Origin: Cyanobium sp. PCC 7001
GTDB taxonomy: Bacteria > Cyanobacteriota > Cyanobacteriia > PCC-6307 > Cyanobiaceae
Assembly: GCF_000155635.1 (NCBI RefSeq)
Contig: NZ_DS990556.1
Location: forward strand, 1-64,000
Direction of reading: 5' to 3'
Length of the DNA stretch: 64,000 nucleotides
Under the pieces are notes generated by a model. That model ran no database searches. It was not told where the DNA came from and saw only the letters and a program-made list of their open reading frames with translations. Position 1 is the stretch's first letter. Each line of letters opens with the position of its first letter. Positions 56,909-64,000 of this stretch are shown here, piece by piece. The position numbers and the translations under genes were made by a program.

Positions 56909-56945
56909 GGCAGCGTGTGGCTTCCAGGCGCCTGTCTAGCTCACC

Positions 56946-57350
56946 TCAGCGGGAGGTGGGAACCACCTCCATGCCGATCGGGGCCAGGGCGATCAGCGCC
57001 AGCTTGATGTGCTGGATCCCGAAGGGGATGCCCACGATCGTGACGAAACAGGCCAGGGCCGAGCTCAGGTGGCCGATCGCCAGCCACCAGCCGGCCACCA
57101 GGAACCACACGATGTTGCCCACCAGACCCAGCGGGCCGGTGCCGAGATCCATGGACCCGGTGAGCTCCCGCCGGCTCACGGCCTCGTAGCCGAAGGGCCA
57201 GAAGGAGAAGTTGCCGATCACGAAGCAGGCCTTGGCCCAGGGGATGCCCACGATCGTGATGGCGGCCACCAGCCCGGCCAGCCACCAGCCCAGGCCCATC
57301 ACGAAGCCGCCCAGAACAAACCAGAGAACGTTGAGCAGGAAGCGCAGCAT
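56946..57350 (-). CDS. YccF-domain membrane protein
   Basis: A 134-residue inner-membrane protein with two copies of the YccF unit, each holding a TIVGIPxxxxxxxI core: AITIVGIPWAKACFVIGN and FVTIVGIPFGIQHIKLA. Hydrophobic pairs flank each. Function unknown. It starts seven bases after dctM. Confidence 0.85.
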   Translation of the reverse strand: MLRFLLNVLWFVLGGFVMGLGWWLAGLVAAITIVGIPWAKACFVIGNFSFWPFGYEAVSRRELTGSMDLGTGPLGLVGNIVWFLVAGWWLAIGHLSSALACFVTIVGIPFGIQHIKLALIALAPIGMEVVPTSR

Positions 57351-57357
57351 GGGGGCT

Positions 57358-58731
57358 TCAGCCGGCCGGTGCGGCGAGCGAGGGGAGGAAGGTGACCATC
57401 TGGGGCACCATCACCACCAGTAGCAGCACGGCCAGCTGGATTCCCACGAATGGCCAGGCCCCCCGGTAGATGGCGCCGGTGGCCAGATCCGGCGGGGCCA
57501 CGCCACGCAGGTAGAAGAGGGCGAAGCCGAACGGCGGGGTGAGGAAGGAAGTCTGCAGGTTGGTGCCGATCACCACCCCGAACCAGAGCAGCTCGGCGGG
57601 CCCCAGCAGCTCCCGGGCCGTGGGCAGCAGCAGCGGCACCACGATGAAGGCGATCTCGAAGAAGTCGATGAAGAAGCCCAGGGCGAAGATCACCAGCATC
57701 GCGATCGCCAGGAACCCCACCCGGCCGCCGGGCAGGTTGAGCAGCAGCCCGGAGATCAGCTGATCGCCCCCCAGCCCGCGGAACACCAGGCTGAAGGCGG
57801 TGGAGCCGAGCAGGATCGCCATCACCATCGCCGTGGTGCGCAGGGTTTCATCGCTCACCTCGGCCAAGCCCTGGCGGTTGAGACCGCCCTGCAGCGCTGC
57901 CAGCACCACCGCCCCGAGGGCGCCCAGGGCACCGGCCTCGGTGGGGGTGGCGACGCCGAAGAAGATGCTGCCCAGCACCAGCAGGATCAGCCCCAGGGGC
58001 TGCAGCACCACCTGCAACAAGGTGGCTGCCGGCATGGCCCGCTCCTCGGCGGTGCTGCGCCGCGGGGCCAGCTCGGGCCGCAGCGTCGTGATCACCAGCA
58101 CGTAGAGGGCAAAGGCGCCGGCCATCACCAGCCCCGGAATGAGCGAGCCCAGGAAGAGATCGCCGATCGACACTCCGAGCTGGTCGCCCAGCACCACCAG
58201 CACGATGCTGGGGGGAATGATCTGCCCCAGAGTTCCGGAGGCGGTGATCACGCCGCAGGCCAGGGAGCGGTCGTAGCCGGCCCGCAGCATCGCCGGCAGT
58301 GAGATCAGCCCCATGGTGGTCACGGTGGCGGCCACCACGCCGGTGGTGGCCGCCAGCAGCGCCCCCACCAGCACCACCGCCAGGGCCAGGCCGCCGCGCA
58401 GTCGACCCAGCAGGTGCCCCATCGCCACCAGCAGCCGCTCGGCGATGCCCGATTTCTCGAGCATCGCCCCCATGAACACGAAGGCCGGAATCGCCAGCAG
58501 GGTGAAGTTGCCCATGATCCCGAAGATCCGCTGCGGCAGCGCCGAGAGGAACGAGGGATCGATCAGCCCCAGGGCCATGCCCAGCAGGCCGTACAGCACC
58601 GAGACCCCGCCCAGGGCGAAGGCCACGGGGTAGCCGCTGAGCAGGGCCAGCACGAGCGTGGCGAACATGCCCGCCCCGAGCCAGGCGCCGGCATCGAAGC
58701 CGATCACGTAGCCGAGCAGCTCGATCTCCAT
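57358..58731 (-). CDS. dctM: TRAP transporter large permease (DctM)
   Basis: A 457-residue protein with about 12 helices that carries a dicarboxylate- or 2-oxoacid-type solute with Na+. Signatures include LLAIPAFVFMGAMLEKSGIA and GLISLPAMLRAGYDRSLACG, then GTLGQIIPPSIVLVVLGDQL. The ATG at 58731 (MEIELLGY) gives the normal N-terminus; a longer frame upstream is misread dctQ sequence. It starts five bases after the dctQ stop and ends seven bases before yccF. Confidence 0.93.
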   Translation of the reverse strand: MEIELLGYVIGFDAGAWLGAGMFATLVLALLSGYPVAFALGGVSVLYGLLGMALGLIDPSFLSALPQRIFGIMGNFTLLAIPAFVFMGAMLEKSGIAERLLVAMGHLLGRLRGGLALAVVLVGALLAATTGVVAATVTTMGLISLPAMLRAGYDRSLACGVITASGTLGQIIPPSIVLVVLGDQLGVSIGDLFLGSLIPGLVMAGAFALYVLVITTLRPELAPRRSTAEERAMPAATLLQVVLQPLGLILLVLGSIFFGVATPTEAGALGALGAVVLAALQGGLNRQGLAEVSDETLRTTAMVMAILLGSTAFSLVFRGLGGDQLISGLLLNLPGGRVGFLAIAMLVIFALGFFIDFFEIAFIVVPLLLPTARELLGPAELLWFGVVIGTNLQTSFLTPPFGFALFYLRGVAPPDLATGAIYRGAWPFVGIQLAVLLLVVMVPQMVTFLPSLAAPAG

Positions 58732-58736
58732 GCCGT

Positions 58737-59285
58737 TCAGCGCCGCCGCCTCAGCGCACGCCCCTGCAGGCGCAGGCGGATCGCCTCGGCGATGCCCTGC
58801 AGGCCCAGCAGCAGGAAGCCAAGCGGGATCAGGGCCTTCACCCAGAACCGCGGCAGTCCGCCCGGATCGGGAGAGGCCTCGGCGATGCGCCAGCTCTCGA
58901 TCGTCGGCGCCGCCGACACGATCAGCACCAGGGCCACGAACGGCAGCAGCAGCCCCAGGGTGCCGGCCAGCTCCACCGTGCGTCGCCGTTGTTCGGGCCA
59001 GCGGGACTGCAGCACATCCACCCGCACATGGCCCTGGCGCTGCAGGGTCCAGCCCAGACCCAGCAGGAAGGCGAGCGCGAACAGGTACCACTGCGCCTCG
59101 ATCAGGCCGTTGGAGCTGAGGTTGCGGCCCAGCAGCAGACCGGCGTAGCGGCCGATCACGTTCCAGCAGCCGAGGATCAGCATCAGCACCAGGGCCCATC
59201 CCGCCAGCCGTCCCGCCCAGCAGTTCAGCCGGTCGATGGCGGCCACCAGGCGGGCGGCGGGTTGGCGCTCAGGCGGTGCCGGCAT
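58737..59285 (-). CDS. dctQ: TRAP transporter small permease (DctQ)
   Basis: A 182-residue four-helix protein (helices near 27-45, 65-85, 105-125 and 150-168) that bridges DctM and the binding protein. NGLIEAQWYLFALAFLLGLG and QGHVRVDVLQSRWP are the family signatures. It starts two bases after the dctP stop. Confidence 0.9.
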   Translation of the reverse strand: MPAPPERQPAARLVAAIDRLNCWAGRLAGWALVLMLILGCWNVIGRYAGLLLGRNLSSNGLIEAQWYLFALAFLLGLGWTLQRQGHVRVDVLQSRWPEQRRRTVELAGTLGLLLPFVALVLIVSAAPTIESWRIAEASPDPGGLPRFWVKALIPLGFLLLGLQGIAEAIRLRLQGRALRRRR

Positions 59286-59287
59286 CG

Positions 59288-60412
59288 TCAGCTGTCGCCT
59301 CCGCCGGCCTTGCCGCGGTAGGTGAAGCGGGAGAGGGAATACTCATTCACCTCGTTCCAGTCCTGCACCTGGCGGCGGAAGGTGCGCCACTGGTCGTGGA
59401 TCTCCCGGAAGCCGCGGTCGCCGGCCGCCATCTCGGCCAGCAGCTGTTCCGACGCTTCGGCGGCAGCCGTGAGGATGGCCTCGCCGTAGTTCACCAGCTG
59501 CGTGCCGCTCTGGAGCAGCCGTTTCAGGGCCACGGCGTTGAGGGCCTCGTAGCGGCTCAGCATCCCCAGGTTGGCCTCCTGGCAGGCGACGCTGAACATC
59601 GTCTGATAGGCCTTCGGCAGCCGCCGCCAGGCCTGGCGGTTCACCAGGGCGGTGAGGGTGGGCCCTGGCTCCCACCAGCCGGGGTAGTAGTAGTAGCGGG
59701 CAGCCCGGGCCAGCCCCAGCTTCTCGTCGTCATAGGGGCCGGTCCACTCGGCGGCGTCGATGGCGCCGCGATCCAGGGCCAGGTAGATCTCGCCGCCCGG
59801 CAGCACCTGCACGTTCACCCCCAGGGCGGCCATCACCTTGCCCCCCAGGCCCGGGATGCGCATCTTCAGGCCCCGCAGCGAGGCCGGGCCGTCCAGCCGG
59901 CGCTTGAACCAGCCGCCCATCTGGGCGCCGGTGTTGCCGGCGGGAAAGCTGATCACGCCGAAGTCGGCGTACACCCCGTTGATCGCCTCCAGGCCGCCGG
60001 CCTCATAGAGCCAGGCGTTCTGCTGCTGGGCCGTGAGGCCGAACGGCACCGCCGTGCCGAAGGCCAGGGCAGGGTTCTTGCCCACGTAGTAGTAGCTGGC
60101 GGTGTGGCCGCACTCCACCGAGCCGCTCTGCACCGCCTCCAGCACCTCCAGCCCCGGTACCAGCTCTCCGGCCGCGAAGGGCTGGATCTGGAAGCGGCCC
60201 TCGCTCATTTCGGCCACCCGGCGGCTCACCGTTTCGGCGCCGCCGTAGATCGTGTCCAGCGCATGGGGCCAGCTGGTGGCCATCCGCCAGCGCACGGACG
60301 GCAGGGCTGCGCCGGTGGTGGTGCCGGCCCGGCGGATGGTGCAGGCGCCCAGCAGGGCGGCCGAGCTGCCTGCAGCGGCCGCCTGGAGGAGTTGGCGGCG
60401 GGGGAGCGTCAA
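59288..60412 (-). CDS. dctP: TRAP substrate-binding lipoprotein (DctP), 2-oxoacid type
   Basis: A 374-residue periplasmic-binding protein. The N-terminus MTLPRRQLLQAAAAG with LLGAC is a twin-arginine-like signal with a lipobox Cys near residue 24. The core shows WRMATSWPHALDTIYGGAET, GWFKRRLDGP, and EIYLALDRGAIDAAEWTGPY followed by ARYYYYPGWWEPG, as in TakP-type proteins that bind 2-oxo acids with a cation; Glu-Trp of AAEW would be the ligand pair. The start is TTG at 60412, just six bases beyond the hemL stop. Ligand is inferred. Confidence 0.86.
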   Translation of the reverse strand: MTLPRRQLLQAAAAGSSAALLGACTIRRAGTTTGAALPSVRWRMATSWPHALDTIYGGAETVSRRVAEMSEGRFQIQPFAAGELVPGLEVLEAVQSGSVECGHTASYYYVGKNPALAFGTAVPFGLTAQQQNAWLYEAGGLEAINGVYADFGVISFPAGNTGAQMGGWFKRRLDGPASLRGLKMRIPGLGGKVMAALGVNVQVLPGGEIYLALDRGAIDAAEWTGPYDDEKLGLARAARYYYYPGWWEPGPTLTALVNRQAWRRLPKAYQTMFSVACQEANLGMLSRYEALNAVALKRLLQSGTQLVNYGEAILTAAAEASEQLLAEMAAGDRGFREIHDQWRTFRRQVQDWNEVNEYSLSRFTYRGKAGGGDS

Positions 60413-60418
60413 CCGGGG

Positions 60419-61735
60419 TCAGGCCACCGCGGCGAAACTCTCCTTGAAGGCCGCGATCGTGGCGTCGATGTCGCTGTCGCTGTGGGCCAGGGAGGTGAAG
60501 CCGGCTTCGAAGGCGCTGGGGGCCAGGTACACGCCGCGCTCCAGCATGGCGCGGTGCAGCTTGCCGAAACGGGCCGCGTCGGCCGCCTTGGCCTCCTCGA
60601 AGTTGCGCACCGGCCCCTCGCAGAGGAAGAAGCCGAACATGGCGCTGATCGAGCCGCCGCAGATGGGCAGGCCGGCGTCCCGGGCCGCGTCGAGGATGCC
60701 GGTGATCAGCCGCTTGGTGGTGGCCTCCAGCTTCTCGTAGGTGCCGGGTTGCTTGAGCAGATCCAGGGTCTTGATGCCGGCCGTCATGGCCAGGGGGTTT
60801 CCGCTGAGGGTGCCGGCCTGGTACATCGGGCCCGCCGGGGCCACCATCGCCATGATGTCGGCGCGGCCGCCGTAGGCCCCCACCGGCAGACCGCCGCCGA
60901 TCACCTTGCCCAGGGTGGTGAGGTCCGGCGTCACGCCGAAGCGGGCCTGGGCGCCGCCGTAGCTGATGCGGAAGCCGGTCATCACCTCGTCGAACACCAG
61001 CAGGGCGCCGTTCTCCTTGGTGAGTTCGCGAATCCCCTCCAGGAAGCCCGGCACGGGCGGGATGAAGCCCGCGTTGCCCACCACCGGCTCCAGGATCACG
61101 CCGGCGATCTCGCCGGGGTTCTCGGCAAACAGGGCCTTCACCGCCTCCAGGTCGTTGTAGGGAGCCGTGAGGGTGCAGGCAGTGGTGCTGCGCGGCACGC
61201 CGGGGGAATCGGGCAGCCCCAGGGTGGCCACCCCCGAGCCCGCCTTCACCAGGAACATGTCGGCGTGGCCGTGGTAGCAGCCTTCGAACTTGATGATCTT
61301 CTCGCGGCCGGTGAAGGCGCGGATCAGCCGCAGCACCGACATGCAGGCCTCGGTGCCGCTGTTCACGAAGCGCACCATCTCCACCGACGGCACCGCTTCG
61401 ATCACCCGCTCCGCCAGCTGGTTCTCCAGTTCACAGGGGGCGCCGAAGCTGGTGCCCTTGTCGAGGGCGGCATGCAGGGCACTGATCACCTCGGGGTGGG
61501 CATGGCCGCAGATGGCGGGGCCCCAACTGCCGATGTAGTCGATGTAGCGGTTGCCATCCACATCCCAGGCGTAGGCGCCCTTCACCCGGTCGAACACGAT
61601 CGGGTTGCCCCCCACGGAGCGGAACGCCCGCACCGGCGAACTCACGCCGCCTGGCATCAGCGCCTGGGCGGCACTGAAGAGCTCCTGGGAGCGGGTGGTG
61701 TTCAGGGCGGGGGCCGAAACGGGAGCCGAGGTCAA
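60419..61735 (-). CDS. hemL: Glutamate-1-semialdehyde 2,1-aminomutase
   Basis: A 438-residue PLP enzyme that makes 5-aminolevulinate for heme and chlorophyll. [20 protein letters not shown] at the start, [27 protein letters not shown] and the PLP-Lys motif [17 protein letters not shown] are all family-standard. No ATG lies upstream; TTG at 61735 gives the usual N-terminus. The TRAP genes follow six bases downstream. The start faces glcD across 161 bases. Confidence 0.95.
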   Translation of the reverse strand: MTSAPVSAPALNTTRSQELFSAAQALMPGGVSSPVRAFRSVGGNPIVFDRVKGAYAWDVDGNRYIDYIGSWGPAICGHAHPEVISALHAALDKGTSFGAPCELENQLAERVIEAVPSVEMVRFVNSGTEACMSVLRLIRAFTGREKIIKFEGCYHGHADMFLVKAGSGVATLGLPDSPGVPRSTTACTLTAPYNDLEAVKALFAENPGEIAGVILEPVVGNAGFIPPVPGFLEGIRELTKENGALLVFDEVMTGFRISYGGAQARFGVTPDLTTLGKVIGGGLPVGAYGGRADIMAMVAPAGPMYQAGTLSGNPLAMTAGIKTLDLLKQPGTYEKLEATTKRLITGILDAARDAGLPICGGSISAMFGFFLCEGPVRNFEEAKAADAARFGKLHRAMLERGVYLAPSAFEAGFTSLAHSDSDIDATIAAFKESFAAVA

Positions 61736-61868
61736 GGCGGATTCCGCGGTGGGGTTGTCGGGAGGTTGGTCGGCGTTCGCAACGGCTGGGCGCAGCGCCG
61801 TAACGGCAGAGCGTTACGGAAGGACCGCTTCCCATCCTGGCCCAAGACCCTCCCCAACGGTTTGTCAG

Positions 61869-61874
61869 TAGTTT
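61869..61874 (+). promoter_or_regulatory. Possible -10 box of glcD
   Basis: TAGTTT, 22 bases before the GTG start at 61897, matches the TAGNNT pattern found before other genes here. Confidence 0.35.
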
Positions 61875-61896
61875 CGGATCACAACTGACCGGCCCT

Positions 61897-63369
61897 GTGC
61901 GTATCGACTGGCCAGCACTGGAGCGCGAGCTGCGCCGGCTTCTGCCCCCCAGGGCCGTGGTGGCGGCCCGGCAGGAGCTGCTGGCCTACGACTGCGACGG
62001 CCTCACCCTGCACCGCCATCAGCCGCCGCTGGTGGTGCTGCCGGAAACCACCCGCCAGGTGTCGGACGTGCTGGCCCTCTGCCACCGCCAGGGGGTGCCG
62101 TTCGTGGCCCGGGGCAGCGGCACCGGCCTCTCCGGCGGAGCCGTGGCGGACACGGAGGCCCTGGTGGTGGCCACCAGCCGCATGCGCCGGGTGCTGGACC
62201 TCGATCTGCCCAACCGGCGTGTGGTGGTGCAGCCCGGCGTGATCAACAGCTGGGTCACCCGGGCCGTGGCGGGCGACGGCTTCTATTACGCCCCGGATCC
62301 CTCCAGCCAGGTGGCCTGCAGCATCGGCGGCAACGTGGCCGAAAACTCCGGCGGCGTGCACTGCCTCAAGTACGGCGTCACCAGCAACCACGTGCTGGGC
62401 CTTGAGGTGGTGCTGCCCGATGGCACGGTCACCACCCTGGGGAGCGACCTGGACGAAACCCCCGAACTCGACCTGCGCGGCACCTTCATCGGCAGCGAGG
62501 GCACCCTGGGCATCGCCACCGCCATCACCCTGCGGCTGCTGCAGGCCCCCCAGAGCGTGGCGGTGCTGCTGGCCGATTTCACCGCCATGGAGGCCGCCGG
62601 CGAAGCGGTGCGGCTGGTGACGGCGGCCGGGGTGATGCCGGCGGGGATGGAAATGATGGACCGCCTCACGATCGAGGCGGTGGACGACTACTTCGGCTAC
62701 GACGAGTACCCCCGCGACGCGGCGGCGGTGCTGCTGATCGAGCTGGACGGCCAGCAGCGGGAGGTGGCCGCGGCGGTGGAGCTGGCCACCGCCCTGTGCC
62801 GGCAGGCCGGCGCCCGCCAGGTGCGCCAGGCCTGGGATGCGGACGAGCGGGCCCAGCTGTGGAAGGGCCGCAAGTCGGCGATCTCGGCCCTGGGCCGCCG
62901 CTTCCCCAGCTACTACCTCCAGGACGGCGTGGTGCCCCGCAGTGCCCTGCCCCGGGTGCTGGCGGCGATCGAGCGGCTCAGCGAGCGCTTCGGACTGCCG
63001 GTGGCCAACGTGTTCCACGCCGGCGACGGCAATCTCCATCCCCTGATCCTCTACCGGGCCGGCGAGCCGGGCATCGGCGAGCGGGTGCAGGAGCTGGGGG
63101 CCGAGATCCTGCGCCTCTGCGTGGAGGCGGGCGGCAGCATCACCGGCGAGCACGGCGTGGGCAGCGACAAGCGCTGCTACCTCGACTGGATGTTCAGTCC
63201 CGACGACCTGGCCACCATGCAGCTGGTGCGGCGGGCCTTCGATCCGGAGGCCAGGGCCAACCCCGGCAAGATCTTCCCCACCCCCCGCACCTGCGCCGAG
63301 TCGGCCCGGCGGGTGGCCGTGCTCGAAGCCCAGGGGTTGAAGCTCCCGGCCGAGGTGGTGGTGGTCTGA
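61897..63369 (+). CDS. glcD: Glycolate oxidase subunit GlcD-type FAD-linked dehydrogenase
   Basis: A 490-residue FAD protein for glycolate or D-lactate oxidation, a photorespiratory step. The FAD-binding region shows GVPFVARGSGTGLSGGAVAD, VVVQPGVINSWVTRAVAGDG and SIGGNVAENSGGVHCLKYG. The C-terminus has VFHAGDGNLHPLI and GEHGVGSDKRCYLDWMFSPD, where His and Gly-Glu-His bind substrate and FAD. Start is GTG at 61897. GlcE/GlcF are not next to it in this window. Confidence 0.92.
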   Translation: MRIDWPALERELRRLLPPRAVVAARQELLAYDCDGLTLHRHQPPLVVLPETTRQVSDVLALCHRQGVPFVARGSGTGLSGGAVADTEALVVATSRMRRVLDLDLPNRRVVVQPGVINSWVTRAVAGDGFYYAPDPSSQVACSIGGNVAENSGGVHCLKYGVTSNHVLGLEVVLPDGTVTTLGSDLDETPELDLRGTFIGSEGTLGIATAITLRLLQAPQSVAVLLADFTAMEAAGEAVRLVTAAGVMPAGMEMMDRLTIEAVDDYFGYDEYPRDAAAVLLIELDGQQREVAAAVELATALCRQAGARQVRQAWDADERAQLWKGRKSAISALGRRFPSYYLQDGVVPRSALPRVLAAIERLSERFGLPVANVFHAGDGNLHPLILYRAGEPGIGERVQELGAEILRLCVEAGGSITGEHGVGSDKRCYLDWMFSPDDLATMQLVRRAFDPEARANPGKIFPTPRTCAESARRVAVLEAQGLKLPAEVVVV

Positions 63370-63377
63370 CCGGTGGT

Positions 63378-64000
63378 TCAGGGGTTCTGTTGGCGGAACG
63401 CCTCGATGTCGTCGGCCACCGCCTGGGAGGAGGCCCCGCTGACCATGAACAGCTTGAAGCGCTGGTCCTTGGCCAGGTACTCGGCGTAGGACGAGCGCAG
63501 AAAGGGGCGGAAGGCGGGGTCCTGGCGGAGGTGGACCCCGAAGAACGGCACCGTGATCGCCTGCATGTAGCTGCCGATCAGCCCCTGGTTGGGGAGGGTG
63601 AGATCGGTGATCGATTTGATCGCCTTGCCGATGCCCGGATCGATCTGGGTGAAGTTCACGTGGGCCTGCCCCTCCACGATCAGCCAGTACTTCTCCGGCG
63701 CCCTGAGCCAGGTGAAGGAGGCCGCCTGCTCCAGGGCCGGCGGGGTGGCCGGGTCGTAGCTGCCCGAGGCCAGCACCACCGGGATCTTGATCTGCTCCAG
63801 TCCCTTGCGGCCGAAGATGGCGCGGTTCACCGGGTTGGCGGCGAACACGGCCACGGCACGGGGATCCTGCAGCCCCTGAAGCTGCTCGGCAGGGAGCCGG
63901 AGGGCCTGGCACTGCAGCAGCAGCGCGATGTCCAGGGCGGCGTAGGGGCGCTCGCACTCCTCCTTCAGATAGGCGGGATCCACCCGGGCGCCGGCGACGG
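63378..64000 (-). CDS. Alpha/beta hydrolase, DUF1400-type, partial
   Basis: The C-terminal 200 or so residues of a cyanobacterial hydrolase whose N-terminus lies beyond the window edge. VVLASGSYDPATPPALEQAA provides the Asp loop and IVEGQAHVNFTQ the catalytic His. The N-terminal DUF1400 half and nucleophile are not visible here. Convergent with glcD, eight bases apart. Confidence 0.75.
   Translation of the reverse strand, partial: VAGARVDPAYLKEECERPYAALDIALLLQCQALRLPAEQLQGLQDPRAVAVFAANPVNRAIFGRKGLEQIKIPVVLASGSYDPATPPALEQAASFTWLRAPEKYWLIVEGQAHVNFTQIDPGIGKAIKSITDLTLPNQGLIGSYMQAITVPFFGVHLRQDPAFRPFLRSSYAEYLAKDQRFKLFMVSGASSQAVADDIEAFRQQNP

Noticed and set aside
58732-59199. Extending dctM 156 codons upstream
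   Set aside because: This is dctQ read in the wrong frame.
61879-63957. A 692-codon minus-strand frame opposite glcD
   Set aside because: Antisense shadow that runs into the genuine partial hydrolase in another frame; no domain seen.

Overview
The window comes from a high-GC picocyanobacterium of the Synechococcus/Cyanobium type. The evidence is the 23S-5S end of an rRNA operon with a cyanobacterial gene neighbourhood (rplS, tRNA-Trp, tRNA-Asp, gltX), a glutamate-1-semialdehyde aminomutase (hemL), a ctaCDE terminal oxidase whose subunit II lacks the CuA ligands, a glycolate-oxidase-type GlcD, and HIP1-like GCGATCGC octamers. Assignment to genus is inference.

Layout. 1-3501: end of an rrn operon (16S-23S spacer, 23S, repeat-containing spacer, 5S, hairpin terminator). 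3637-18497: housekeeping block with polA, a CPA1-type antiporter, gltX, two tRNAs, rplS, map and small enzymes. 18697-21904: lower-GC patch with two paralogous unknown proteins, one aspartate-rich RTX-like protein and the frameshifted wreck of a third paralogue. 22002-37252: a fused 5-oxoprolinase, a complete Chlamydia-type V-ATPase operon in the unusual order B-D-I-K-E-DUF2764-A, a SulP transporter and a gamma-glutamyltransferase. 37271-41135: HdeD-like, MscS-like and outer-membrane barrel genes. 41411-47359: an operon of two DUF2231 membrane proteins, ctaCDE and a GMC-fold flavoprotein. 47583-50894: a compositionally foreign three-gene operon (ParB-like, putative nuclease, DNA methyltransferase) that looks like a restriction/defence cassette, followed by about 1.2 kb of decayed sequence. 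52085-64000: ene-reductase, CopG/PemK toxin-antitoxin pair, VOC protein, transglutaminase-like protein, alpha/beta hydrolase, a lone Nif11 protein, a yccF-dctMQP-hemL run, glcD and a partial hydrolase.

How the genes work together. The V-ATPase lies between 5-oxoprolinase and gamma-glutamyltransferase, so ion-motive force and gamma-glutamyl/5-oxoproline turnover are neighbours here. The cta cluster appears to be the quinol-oxidase-like alternative respiratory terminal oxidase. TRAP genes of the 2-oxoacid type are packed 6 bases behind hemL. Two small-scale signatures recur: 11-17 bp tandem duplications at gene edges, and TAGNNT boxes about 20-35 bases before start codons.

The best candidates for undescribed biology are the ParB-like/nuclease/methyltransferase cassette and the 18.7-21.9 kb paralogue family. 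No CRISPR array, integrase, transposase or replication origin was recognised.
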